Shown here: one piece after another, positions 6,835 to 13,553 of the stretch | How the letters are laid out: every line of letters starts with the position of its first letter | Numbering within the stretch: position 1 is the stretch's first letter | Assembly (NCBI GenBank): GCA_031265345.1 | Contig: JAISCU010000207.1 | Span: 1-13,553, forward strand | Length of the DNA stretch: 13,553 nucleotides | Reading direction: 5' to 3' | Source of the DNA: Bifidobacteriaceae bacterium | GTDB taxonomy: Bacteria; Actinomycetota; Actinomycetes; Actinomycetales; WQXJ01 | Program-made: the position numbers and the translations under genes | The notes under the pieces: model-generated | Seen by the model: only the letters and a program-made list of their open reading frames with translations | Databases searched by the model: none | What the model was told of the DNA's origin: nothing

Positions 6835-7594
6835 CCTGTCGCGTGACCTGTCGCCGGGTGTGGCGGCGGGCGCGGTGCCGGGTGTGTTGACGCTGGAACC
6901 CCGGCGGCCTCCGCTCGACCCGCGCAGCGTGCTGGCCGCGCTGGTGGTGGTCAACGTGGTCAGCTTCACCGCCGGGTTCGCGGGCGGCGGCTCGGCGGCC
7001 CGTCTCATCTGCTTGATTGTTCCCGCTCTGGTAGCCGTCACGGCTGGCCGGATGATGGCCGCCGTGGTCTACGGCCTGGTGGTCGCGGTGGTTTTCGCGG
7101 CCGAGGCGTCTTTCCTGGCGGGCGCCGTGACCCCGGCCAGTTTCCTGATCTCGGGGGCGACCGGGCTGGCGGCGCGGCTGTTGCCTCCCGCGTTCATGGC
7201 CTACGCGGCGGTCGCCTCCATTGGCGTCTCGTCGTTGTTGGCGGCCTTGGCGCGCTGGCGGGTCCCGCAGTTCGTGGCCATCCCGTCGGCGGTGGTGCTG
7301 CGGTTCGCGCCGACCGTGTTCCATGAGAACGCGGCTGTCGCCCAGGCGATGCGGGTGCGCGGAGTCTCGATTGGGCGGGTCGGGCTGATGACCTGGTTCG
7401 AGTACCGGCTGATCCCGTTGCTGATCTGTTCCGTCAAATGCGGGGAAGAGCTCTCGCAGGCGGCTCTGACCAGGGGGCTCGGCGGGCCTGGCGGGCGGAC
7501 TCATCTGGGCCGGATCGGGTTCGGGCCGCTGGACGGTGTTCTGTGGATCCTGTTGGCGGGCGCGATCGGCCTGTGGGCGGGATGGCGGACGTGA
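6827..7594 (+). CDS. ecfT: ECF transporter transmembrane component EcfT (CbiQ family)
   Basis: The scaffold subunit linking the S component to the ATPase. It is 255 residues from a TTG start that overlaps the S gene; in-frame GTG codons at 6860, 6875 and 6884 are possible alternatives. Seen: four to five hydrophobic membrane segments, then a long cytoplasmic part with two Arg-Gly signatures, MRVRG (175-179) and LTRGLG (214-219). These correspond to the coupling helices that contact the ATPases in EcfT proteins. A final membrane segment ends in LWAGWRT. Its stop codon overlaps the start region of the ATPase gene, indicating translational coupling. The N-terminal 30 residues are poorly conserved and the exact start is uncertain. 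Confidence 0.87.
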   Translation: MPDLSRDLSPGVAAGAVPGVLTLEPRRPPLDPRSVLAALVVVNVVSFTAGFAGGGSAARLICLIVPALVAVTAGRMMAAVVYGLVVAVVFAAEASFLAGAVTPASFLISGATGLAARLLPPAFMAYAAVASIGVSSLLAALARWRVPQFVAIPSAVVLRFAPTVFHENAAVAQAMRVRGVSIGRVGLMTWFEYRLIPLLICSVKCGEELSQAALTRGLGGPGGRTHLGRIGFGPLDGVLWILLAGAIGLWAGWRT

Positions 7595-10158
7595 GCCGTT
7601 CCCGGCCTGCGGCCGAACTGAGCGATGTGAGCTTCGGCTACGGGGCCGGTGACGCACTGGCTGTCGATGGCCTCGACTTGAGATTCGCGGCTGGCGAGTT
7701 GACAGTGCTGACCGGCCCCTCGGGAGGCGGCAAGACCACTGTTACAAGGCTGCTCAATGGTCTGGTGCCACACTTCTTCGAAGGCTCGCTGGCGGGCGCC
7801 GTGTCCGTGTTCGGGCTGGACCCCTCCCGCGAGCCGTTGTGGCGGACGGCTGGATCAGTCGGCTCCGTCTTCCAGAACCCCCGTACGCAGTTCTTCGCCA
7901 CCGACACGCTGGGCGAACTGGCCTTCGGCTGCGAGAACCTGGGGCTCGAGCCTGACGAGATCGCGCGCCGCGTGGCCCGGACGGTCGGCGCGCTGAGGCT
8001 CGAAGGACTACTCGGCCGTTCCGTGTTCGCTCTGTCCGGGGGCGAGAAACAACTTCTGGCCTGCGGGTCGGTGGCCGCCTGCGAGCCCCGGTTGTACGTG
8101 CTGGACGAGCCGTCCGCCAACCTCGACCAGGGCGCCACCGCTCGGCTGCGCGCGGCGCTGATGGCGTGGCGGCGGGCCGGTGCCACCATCGTCGTGGCGG
8201 AGCACCGGCTGCATTATTTGGCCGACCTGGCCGACCGGGTGGTGGTGATAGCGGACGGACGGGTGGCGCACGATCTCACCGGTCCCCATTTCCGGTCGTT
8301 GACCCCCTCGCGGCTGACCGAACTGGGCCTGCGGGCCACGGCCTGGGATTCGGACCGGGTGCCGCTGGTGCGGCCTCCCCACCGCCCGGATGAGCGCCAG
8401 GCCGCGCTTCGCGACGAGAGCCCTGTTTCGACCACGGGAAGGGGACTGTCGCCTTTCCGTGATTCGTTGTCCTCAGGCCGCCTGTCTCCGCCCGATGTCC
8501 CGACTGCACGAGTCAGCGGAACGGCGCGAATCGGCGGAACGGCACGAGTCAGCGGGACGGCGCGAGTCAGCAGTGTGGAAGCGGATGCATATGTCGTCTC
8601 AGACTTGCGGGTCCGCTACCGCTCCATCGGTCGCCGACTTGGTCCCAACCGCGCCGACGACGACTGCGCTGGTGACTATTGCGCTGGCGACAACCGCGCT
8701 AGTGACAATCGTGGTGGTGATGCCTGCGCTGATGACAACCACGTCGGCGACAACCGTGGCGGTGACAATCGCGCTGGTCACAACCGCGCTGGTGACGACC
8801 GCGCCGACGACAACCGCGCCGGGAATCCTCGCGCCAGCAATCGCCGTGCCGGGAGCCATCGCGCTGAGATCCCTCGTGCCGGGAACCCACGCGACGCGCG
8901 ATCGGGTCGGCCTTGGACGCTGGACATCGACCAGGTCGCGTTCCCGGCTGGCCAGGTGACCGCGCTGGTCGGTGCCAACGGGGCCGGGAAGTCCTCGCTG
9001 GCGCTCTGGTTGGCGGGATTGCGCTTCGGCCGCCGCGGAACCCTGACCCGGGCGGGCGTCCCCCAGAACAAGGGCCAGGCCTCAACGCCGTTGAGCTTGG
9101 GGGCGAGGCCGCGTTCCGGACCGACTGCGGCGGGAAAAGACACGATCCCTGGTAGTCGCGCGCGAGTGTCAAGGATTGTGTCTTTCTTCGGGGCGGGTTT
9201 TCATCGAGTGTTAGGGATTGTGTCCTTTTGCCTCCGGCCCTCGGCCCGGCCGGCGGCGGGACCGCAGGCCAGCGGGCCGCGCCGAAAAGGGCATGATCGA
9301 GAAAAGACACGATCCCTAACAGTCGATGAAACGGGACCGCGAGAAAAGACACGATCCCTGACAGTCGGCGCCGAGTGCCAGGGATCTTGTCTTTCCGACC
9401 GCCCGCCTGCGGGTCGGGGGCACCCATCGAGCGGGCGACCCGAGAGCGGGGGCCTGACCGCTGTTCCGGTGTCGGGCGCCGAGTGGTCGCCCAAGTCGAG
9501 GAGAGGGCGGGGCTGGGGCGGCATCGTGCAGCGTGTTTTGAGACGGCCGGGACTCGGTGCGCTGGGGCCACGGGCGCGGCGGCGGGCCTGCTACCTGGTG
9601 GCGCAGGACGTGGGGCACCAGTTGTTCACCGAGTCGGTCATTGACGAGGTGGTGCTGTCGCTGCGGCACGCCGGGCCGGGGCGGAAGTTGGACGTTGCCG
9701 CCGCCCGGCCCGAAGCGGAGGCCGTCTTGGAGCGGTTCGGCCTGGCGGGCCAAGCCGAACGGCACCCGGCGACTTTGTCCGGTGGTCAGAAGCAGCGTCT
9801 GGCGATAGCGGCGGCCTTCGCGTCCGGGCGGGACCTTGTAGTGCTGGACGAGCCGACCAGCGGGCTCGACTTGGCTCACATGCATGAGGTGGCCCGGGCC
9901 ATGCGGGACCTGGCCGCCGCTGGCAGGACCGTGCTGGTGGCGACCCACGACCTCGAGTTGGTGGCGGCTGCGGCTGACCGGGCGGTGCGCCTGGACGCCG
10001 GACGGGTCGTGGGAGCACTAGCGTTGACCGAGGCCAATTGGCCCGCAGTGGTCGGAGACTGGTTCAATGCTGGTCCTCGGGACGCGGGTGGTGCGGGGAA
10101 GGGGCGGCCCGGTGCGGCTGGTGCGTCCGGAGAGCGAGCAGGAATGGAGACGGGATGA
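7582..10158 (+). CDS. ECF transporter double ATPase (EcfA-EcfA') with in-frame repeat insertions
   Basis: One chain carrying two ABC ATPase domains, 858 residues from ATG 7582; GTG 7591, giving a GTGA overlap with ecfT, is also possible. Domain 1: Walker A GPSGGGKTT (45-53), Q98, signature LSGGEKQ (151-157), Walker B LDEP (D175, E176), H208. Domain 2: Walker A GANGAGKSS (464-472), Q675, LSGGQKQ (732-738), D756/E757, H789. All catalytic motifs are present in both. Fused EcfA pairs are usually around 500-600 residues, and this one is swollen by three insertions. An 18-bp repeat and a 15-bp repeat lie in the linker and first strands of domain 2. A block of about 160 residues lies between Walker A and the Q-loop of domain 2 (205 residues apart, against 47 in domain 1). 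Whether domain 2 folds is uncertain. It overlaps hemG by 4 bp. Confidence 0.88.
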   Translation: MADVSRSRPAAELSDVSFGYGAGDALAVDGLDLRFAAGELTVLTGPSGGGKTTVTRLLNGLVPHFFEGSLAGAVSVFGLDPSREPLWRTAGSVGSVFQNPRTQFFATDTLGELAFGCENLGLEPDEIARRVARTVGALRLEGLLGRSVFALSGGEKQLLACGSVAACEPRLYVLDEPSANLDQGATARLRAALMAWRRAGATIVVAEHRLHYLADLADRVVVIADGRVAHDLTGPHFRSLTPSRLTELGLRATAWDSDRVPLVRPPHRPDERQAALRDESPVSTTGRGLSPFRDSLSSGRLSPPDVPTARVSGTARIGGTARVSGTARVSSVEADAYVVSDLRVRYRSIGRRLGPNRADDDCAGDYCAGDNRASDNRGGDACADDNHVGDNRGGDNRAGHNRAGDDRADDNRAGNPRASNRRAGSHRAEIPRAGNPRDARSGRPWTLDIDQVAFPAGQVTALVGANGAGKSSLALWLAGLRFGRRGTLTRAGVPQNKGQASTPLSLGARPRSGPTAAGKDTIPGSRARVSRIVSFFGAGFHRVLGIVSFCLRPSARPAAGPQASGPRRKGHDREKTRSLTVDETGPREKTRSLTVGAECQGSCLSDRPPAGRGHPSSGRPESGGLTAVPVSGAEWSPKSRRGRGWGGIVQRVLRRPGLGALGPRARRRACYLVAQDVGHQLFTESVIDEVVLSLRHAGPGRKLDVAAARPEAEAVLERFGLAGQAERHPATLSGGQKQRLAIAAAFASGRDLVVLDEPTSGLDLAHMHEVARAMRDLAAAGRTVLVATHDLELVAAAADRAVRLDAGRVVGALALTEANWPAVVGDWFNAGPRDAGGAGKGRPGAAGASGERAGMETG
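8433..8461. repeat. GGGGAC-type palindrome inside the ATPase gene
   Basis: CACGGGAAGGGGAC (8433-8446) is nearly complementary to GTCGCCTTTCCGTG (8448-8461). It belongs to the family seen at 1092 and 2131. It lies in frame within the linker between the two ATPase domains and introduces no stop codon. Confidence 0.65.
8506..8577 (+). repeat. 18-bp tandem repeat, four copies, in the ATPase linker
   Basis: Units start at 8506, 8524, 8542 and 8560, with consensus GCRCGAGTCAGCGGRACG. They encode ARVSGT, ARIGGT, ARVSGT and ARVSSV. Unit length is a multiple of three, so copy-number change would not break the frame. Confidence 0.8.
8647..8886 (+). repeat. 15-bp tandem repeat, about sixteen degenerate copies, in the ATPase gene
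   Basis: Consensus approximately AACCGCGCTGGTGAC, encoding NRAGD; units read NRADD, DCAGD, YCAGD, NRASD, NRGGD and so on, drifting to PRASN and PRAGN at the end. It is inserted between the first strand of ATPase domain 2 (YVVSDLRVRY) and the strand before Walker A (LDIDQVAF). The encoded five-residue period is hydrophilic and unlike the ALXXX pentapeptide-repeat family because it lacks the central hydrophobic residue. Confidence 0.8.
9131..9188. repeat. GACACGATCCCT-type palindrome, copy 1, inside the ATPase gene
   Basis: GAAAAGACACGATCCCT near 9134-9150 is nearly complementary to AAGGATTGTGTCTTTC near 9171-9186, around a GTAGTCGCGCGCGAGTGTC centre. It lies in frame in the block between Walker A and the Q-loop of domain 2. 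Confidence 0.75.
9197..9332. repeat. GACACGATCCCT-type repeat, copy 2, split into two distant arms
   Basis: Positions 9197-9230 (TTTCATCGAGTGTTAGGGA then TTGTGTCCTTTT) are nearly the reverse complement of 9299-9332 (GAAAAGACACGATCCCTAAC then AGTCGATGAAAC). The arms are separated by about 68 bp of G/C-rich sequence. This looks like two half-elements facing each other or one palindrome opened by an insertion. Confidence 0.65.
9339..9396. repeat. GACACGATCCCT-type palindrome, copy 3, inside the ATPase gene
   Basis: GAGAAAAGACACGATCCCTG (9341-9360) is complementary, with few mismatches, to CCAGGGATCTTGTCTTTCC (9378-9396), around CAGTCGGCGCCGAGTG. This is the cleanest copy. About 45 bp further on, AGAGCGGGGGCCTGACCGC (9443-9461) resembles the GGGGGCCTG hairpin of the exported-protein leaders. 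Confidence 0.75.
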
Positions 10159-10718
10159 CCGACCACGAGAGCGATGATGTGTTGGTGGCCCATGCGGGGC
10201 GGTTCGGCGGACAGAGCCGGAAGATCGCCGAGGCCATGGCCGAGCAACTGCGAGCCGAGGGGGTTGGCGCCACGGTCGTGGACCTGGCGTCCGGCGAGCC
10301 GGCGGGGACTGTGGCTCTGACGGGCAGGCGCGGGATCGTGCTGGTCGCCTCGGTCCAGTACGGACGCTTCTCCAAAGCGCTGCGCCGGTTGGTGGCTCGC
10401 AGGCGGAGCGAGCTGGACGCCGCTCCGACCATGTTCGTGACCGTGTCGCTGACCGCCCGGAACGCGGAGAAGCGTGACCCGGCCGTACATTCGTACACCC
10501 GCAAGTTCCTGGAGGAATCGGGCTGGTCTCCCTCCCGCACCGAAGTCGTGGCCGGGGCGCTGCACTATCCCTCGTACCACTGGTGGGATCGGAAGGCCAT
10601 CCAGCTGATCATGAGGATCACCGATGGGCCGACCGACCCGACCCTCGACATCGAGTACACCGATTGGGACCAGGTGCGGGCCGCCGCCACCGCGTTCGCG
10701 TCGGCCGTCAAGGGCTGA
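10155..10718 (+). CDS. hemG: HemG-type flavodoxin, menaquinone-dependent protoporphyrinogen IX dehydrogenase
   Basis: A 187-residue FMN protein of the HemG family, which oxidises protoporphyrinogen IX to protoporphyrin IX and passes electrons to the quinone pool at the membrane. Seen: the N-terminal FMN phosphate loop HAGRFGGQSRKIAE (13-26), then VSLTARNAEKRDP (97-109) and YTRKFLEESGW (114-124). GALHYPSYHWWDRKAIQLIM and EYTDWDQV follow. Together these are the HemG-specific signature and distinguish it from ordinary flavodoxins. The length matches HemG (about 180 residues). The ATG overlaps the stop of the ATPase gene (ATGA) and GGAG lies upstream. Actinobacteria normally use HemY-type enzymes, so a HemG in an ECF operon is notable. 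Activity on another porphyrinogen or flavin partner cannot be excluded. Confidence 0.88.
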   Translation: MTDHESDDVLVAHAGRFGGQSRKIAEAMAEQLRAEGVGATVVDLASGEPAGTVALTGRRGIVLVASVQYGRFSKALRRLVARRRSELDAAPTMFVTVSLTARNAEKRDPAVHSYTRKFLEESGWSPSRTEVVAGALHYPSYHWWDRKAIQLIMRITDGPTDPTLDIEYTDWDQVRAAATAFASAVKG

Positions 10719-10820
10719 CAAGGTTGCCGCGCGCTGGGGCGGCCTTGACGGGTCGGGCCCGGTCAACTGGTCGGCGCGGCGACGGGACCTCTTACGTGTG
10801 TGGCAGGCGCGGTCGGGGCG

Positions 10821-10880
10821 GCGAGAAACCTGCTTACCGTGGCAGTCGCGCGCGAGAGCCAGCCTGTGCATCTTTTCTGG
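10821..10880. repeat. Degenerate palindromic repeat between convergent genes
   Basis: GCGAGAAA, then GGCAGTCGCGCGCGAG, then GCCAG and TCTTTTCTGG occur in the same order as GCGAGAAAAG, CAGTCG-CGAG, GCCAG and TCTTT of the element at 9339-9396. The GATCCCT stems have decayed. It lies between the convergent 3' ends of hemG and the transporter gene (gap 10719-10949), where a bidirectional terminator would be expected. Confidence 0.45.
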
Positions 10881-10949
10881 CTTGGGGACAGGTCGGCACC
10901 CTCTCCGCGACACCGGCTGCGCCCGGCCGACGAGCGCTCGAACAACTAC

Positions 10950-12320
10950 TCACTGGTCGGCGGGGGCCGGTTCGGCGGTCTGGCGGCGGGCCTTCACCAG
11001 CCAGATGACCGGGCGGACCAGCAGGCCCAGGGTGAGCACGCCTCCCACGAGCTTGACTTGCCAGAGCGGACTGATGAAGACGCAGACCAGGGCGACCAGG
11101 ATCGGGACCAGGTAGATGCCGGCCCAGACCACGTAATGGCCGAACGACGGCATGTTGACGCCGCGCTCCTCGGCGATGGCCTTGACCATGAAATTGGGGC
11201 CGTTGCCGATGTAAGTGATGGCGCCGCAGGTGACCGCGCCCAAGGCGATGGCGGTCAAGTAGAGTTCGGGAACGCCCGCCACGATCGGCGCGCCCGGCAC
11301 GGCCAATTCCTGGCCCATGTCGAAGAACGCCAGATAGGTCGGCGTGTTGTCCAGGACCGCTGAGAGCGCGCCAGTGAAGCCGAAGAAGGTGTACTCGTTC
11401 AGCGGCAGGGAGTGGGCCTCGCTGCGCAGGATCTGGAGGGCCGGGATCATGGTCAGGAAGATGCCCGCGAACAGGAAGGCCACCTCGATGATCGGGCTCC
11501 AGGTGAACTCGTTGTCGCCGAAACGCACCTTCTTGGGGGTCAACAGGAACGATGCCGCCGCCGCCGCGATCTGGACCGCCACCTTGATCCAGGGCCAATC
11601 GCCCAGGAAGGCCACCGACGCGATGATGACCGCCAGCCAGACGATGTTCACCGAGCCGCGCATCGACAGGGGAGTGGCCTCCGCGCGGTCTTGGGCCAGC
11701 GCGGCGGCTGGTTCTTCAGCGTAGCGGCGCGAGTCGAGGGCGTAATACGTGAACAGCAGCAGGCCGTTGACGAACAGCCAAGGTAGGAACAGGGAGAACG
11801 TCCAGGTGAACGGCACGCCGCGCATCAGACCGACATAGAGCGGCGGATCGCCCAGCGGGGTGAGCAGGCCGCCGCAGTTGGCCACGATCAGGATGGCGAA
11901 GACCATCGTGTGGGCTTTGTGGCGGCGCTCGGCGTTGGTGTTCAGGATCGGGCGGATCAGCAGCATGGCCGCGCCCGTGGTGCCCGCGAACGACGCCAGG
12001 ATCGCCCCCGCACCCAGCAGGAGGGTGTTGTTTCGAGGCGTCGCCTTCAGATCGCCAGCCACGAAGATGCCGCCCGTCACCACGAACAGGCTCGCCAACA
12101 GGACTATGAACTGGCCGTACTCCGCCATCGAGTGCTGGACCAGGTGCGGGTCCACCCCGAACCAGATCCACAGGCCGACGGGCAGGCCCAGGAGCATCGA
12201 GACGGCCAGCTTGAACCAGTTGTGGTCCCAATAGCGGGCAGTGGCGGGGACGAGTGGAAGGACGGCGATGCATGCTAGCAAAGCCACGAACGGCAACATT
12301 GACCATGCGGACAGTGACAC
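10950..12320 (-). CDS. NhaD/CitMHS-like membrane ion transporter (putative sodium:proton antiporter)
   Basis: A 456-residue integral membrane protein with about eleven to twelve hydrophobic segments, related to the putative citrate-transport/sodium:proton antiporter group of the ion-transporter superfamily. Seen: YWDHNWFKLAVSMLLGLPVG near residue 30, and FAGTTGAAMLLIRPILNTN with NCGGLLTPLGDPPLYVGLMR in the first half. The second half has LDNTPTYLAFF and TYIGNGPNFMVKAIAEERG, the paired helix-loop repeats of this superfamily. The tail is charged and cytoplasmic. The start is GTG at 12320; the ATG at 12299 is an alternative and neither has a strong ribosome-binding site. The transported ion (sodium, citrate or another dicarboxylate) cannot be read from the sequence. 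It is convergent with hemG and downstream of the HAAS-like gene. Confidence 0.85.
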   Translation of the reverse strand: MSLSAWSMLPFVALLACIAVLPLVPATARYWDHNWFKLAVSMLLGLPVGLWIWFGVDPHLVQHSMAEYGQFIVLLASLFVVTGGIFVAGDLKATPRNNTLLLGAGAILASFAGTTGAAMLLIRPILNTNAERRHKAHTMVFAILIVANCGGLLTPLGDPPLYVGLMRGVPFTWTFSLFLPWLFVNGLLLFTYYALDSRRYAEEPAAALAQDRAEATPLSMRGSVNIVWLAVIIASVAFLGDWPWIKVAVQIAAAAASFLLTPKKVRFGDNEFTWSPIIEVAFLFAGIFLTMIPALQILRSEAHSLPLNEYTFFGFTGALSAVLDNTPTYLAFFDMGQELAVPGAPIVAGVPELYLTAIALGAVTCGAITYIGNGPNFMVKAIAEERGVNMPSFGHYVVWAGIYLVPILVALVCVFISPLWQVKLVGGVLTLGLLVRPVIWLVKARRQTAEPAPADQ

Positions 12321-12447
12321 GTAGGAGCGCTCTCTGGGTCGATTCTTAGCGGACAGGACTCCTTCGAGCCTAATATGGTGCTGTTGTCAACGCATGGGTC
12401 CACGGCGGTACGCCCGCTTTGGGAACAGCGGATTCGGGGCGCGCCGG

Positions 12448-13553
12448 TCAGCGCATGAACCAGGTGAAGACCCCCAAGGCGATCGTCGCAATCGGGACGA
12501 ACAGGGCCGGGGCGAGGGCCCTGGCCAAGCTGGGGCTGGGCTTGGCGTCTGGGTCGGACTCCGGCCCCGCTCCGGGTTCCGGCTCGCGTTCGGGTGCTGG
12601 TTCCAGTTCGGGTTCGGGCTCCGATTCGGTGGCGGGGAGCCCGGCGGCGGCTTGACGGGGGGTCGGTCGGGCTGTGTGAGCGGCATCGTGCGCGGTGTCC
12701 TTGTGCGTTTCCGGGGCGCGGGCGGGCGTGGTGATCCGGTCGTCGGCGACGGGGTGGAGGGCTATCCACACTCCCGCCGCCACCATCAGGACCAGGGCAG
12801 CCACGAGCAGCGGGACCGTGGGCAGCATCAGAATCGGCCCGCGTATCAGGACGGTTGGCAAGATGCACGCCGTGATGGCCAGGAGCCAGGCTGCGACTGC
12901 GATGGCGGTCTTTCGGATGCTGAAGGACAGGATCGGCCCGGAGAACGCCGCCAGGGCGACCATGGCGCAGACCGTCAGCGCGAGGGAGAGGATCGAACCC
13001 GAGGTCATGTCGGTGGTGTACCCGTCGCGGAGCGGCGGCAGGGCGGCCAAGATCAGGCTCATGGCCACCACTTGGATGACTATCGGTGCCACCACGCCGA
13101 GCATAGCGCCGGTCGACTGGTCGGGCGAGGCGGGCATGGCCAGTTTCTTGGCGTACTCCTCGGGTGTGCCGAACGCGTCTTCGGCGCTCTCGCCGGAGGA
13201 CTTGACATGGTCGTTGACTTCGGCCAGCGCTTCGCCGATCCTGGCGCCATCGACCCCGTGCAGGCGCAGCGCCACTATGAAATCGGCCGCCCAACGGGCA
13301 TCGACGTTCGGCGCGACGGTGTGTTCTGGGTCGGATTCGTCGGTGTTCTTGGTGGCGTTGGCGCGGGTGGTGGCGTCGGTGGCGTCCGGGTCGGTGCCTG
13401 GGGTGTCGCAGCCGGGCGTCTCCAGGCCGGGTCCCGCCAGGCCCGGTGCGGCAGCCCCGGGCGCTGGGTGTCCGGGCACGTCTGGAGCGGCTGAGCCTGA
13501 TGCGGCAGAGACTGATGCCTCCGGGTCAGATGTGTCGCGCGCGGCGGCGCCGG
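12448..13553 (-). CDS. HAAS-like multi-pass membrane protein, open at the right edge
   Basis: The frame ends at TGA 12448-12450 and stays open to the window edge, so the true start may lie outside. GTG at 13479 would give 343 residues, numbered here. Order: an Ala/Pro/Gly/Thr-rich N-terminus, then a soluble domain (about 62-113). That domain reads WAADFIVALRLHGVDGARIG, then EALAEVNDH and GTPEEYAKKLA, the pattern of HAAS/DUF1700-type sensor domains (helices ending in a GxPxxYA turn). Four membrane segments follow at about 120-255. An acidic low-complexity stretch of Glu-Pro repeats comes next (about 293-322), and a last membrane segment ends in FTWFMR. HAAS proteins are often encoded next to PadR-family regulators; none is in view, and one may lie just right of the window. 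The function is unknown, and family assignment is by pattern only. Confidence 0.7.
   Translation of the reverse strand, partial: GAAARDTSDPEASVSAASGSAAPDVPGHPAPGAAAPGLAGPGLETPGCDTPGTDPDATDATTRANATKNTDESDPEHTVAPNVDARWAADFIVALRLHGVDGARIGEALAEVNDHVKSSGESAEDAFGTPEEYAKKLAMPASPDQSTGAMLGVVAPIVIQVVAMSLILAALPPLRDGYTTDMTSGSILSLALTVCAMVALAAFSGPILSFSIRKTAIAVAAWLLAITACILPTVLIRGPILMLPTVPLLVAALVLMVAAGVWIALHPVADDRITTPARAPETHKDTAHDAAHTARPTPRQAAAGLPATESEPEPELEPAPEREPEPGAGPESDPDAKPSPSLARALAPALFVPIATIALGVFTWFMR

Noticed and set aside
8506..8886. Possible CRISPR array
   Set aside because: Units of 18 and 15 bp are directly abutting without spacers, are degenerate, and are translated in frame inside a gene.
9061..9540. 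Intein or intron as explanation for the ATPase insertion
   Set aside because: No intein splice motifs (Cys/Ser start, His-Asn end, homing endonuclease blocks) and no group I or II intron features. The block is composed of short palindromes.
8699..9571. Minus-strand frame containing repeated SLTL and GIVSF segments
   Set aside because: The recurring peptides are translations of the palindromic DNA repeats and the frame lies opposite the ATPase gene; no independent protein is supported.
12385..12390. TTGACA on the minus strand upstream of the transporter gene
   Set aside because: A perfect -35 box by sequence, but the nearest -10-like sequences (TATTAG, TAGGCT) lie only 9-12 bp away, too close for a normal promoter.

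Overview
The window is high-GC DNA (heavy G/C third-position bias, GTG and TTG starts, ATGA/GTGA gene overlaps) from an actinobacterium. Support comes from the actinobacterial-type citrate synthase, the alternate (SipW-type) signal-peptide proteins and a HAAS-like membrane protein. Genus cannot be fixed from the sequence. Several families of short palindromic repeats are scattered both between genes and inside one gene.

Layout. Positions 1-4151 hold a secretion island. Three paralogous exported proteins with TasA/SipW-type signal peptides (117-815 minus, 1401-2093 plus, 2404-3069 plus) are followed by their likely processing enzyme, a SipW-type signal peptidase I (3091-3879). Just behind it lies what looks like the beheaded remnant of a fourth paralogue (3882-4151). 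Each intact exported-protein gene has its own copy of a roughly 190-nt conserved leader. The two divergent copies form an imperfect inverted repeat of about 340 bp centred near 1111. Positions 4656-5930 encode citrate synthase (gltA), flanked by non-coding DNA with strong hairpins.

Positions 6250-10718 form a four-gene overlapping operon: an ECF transporter S component of the MptD/Trep_Strep family, an EcfT transmembrane component, a double-ATPase EcfA in one chain, and a HemG-type flavodoxin (menaquinone-dependent protoporphyrinogen oxidase). The ATPase gene carries in-frame invasions. These are an 18-bp repeat, sixteen units of a 15-bp repeat encoding a pentapeptide pattern, and a roughly 160-residue block built of palindromic repeats that separates Walker A from the Q-loop in the second ATPase domain.

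Positions 10950-12320 (minus) encode an NhaD/CitMHS-like ion transporter. Positions 12448-13553 (minus, open to the right edge) encode a HAAS-like membrane protein with an acidic Glu-Pro-rich segment.

The exported proteins and the signal peptidase most likely work as one secretion and surface-assembly unit. The ECF genes and hemG most likely work as one uptake/metabolism unit, possibly linked to tetrapyrroles, which is inference. The most unusual content is the duplicated leader-plus-gene cassette and the repeat-invaded ATPase.
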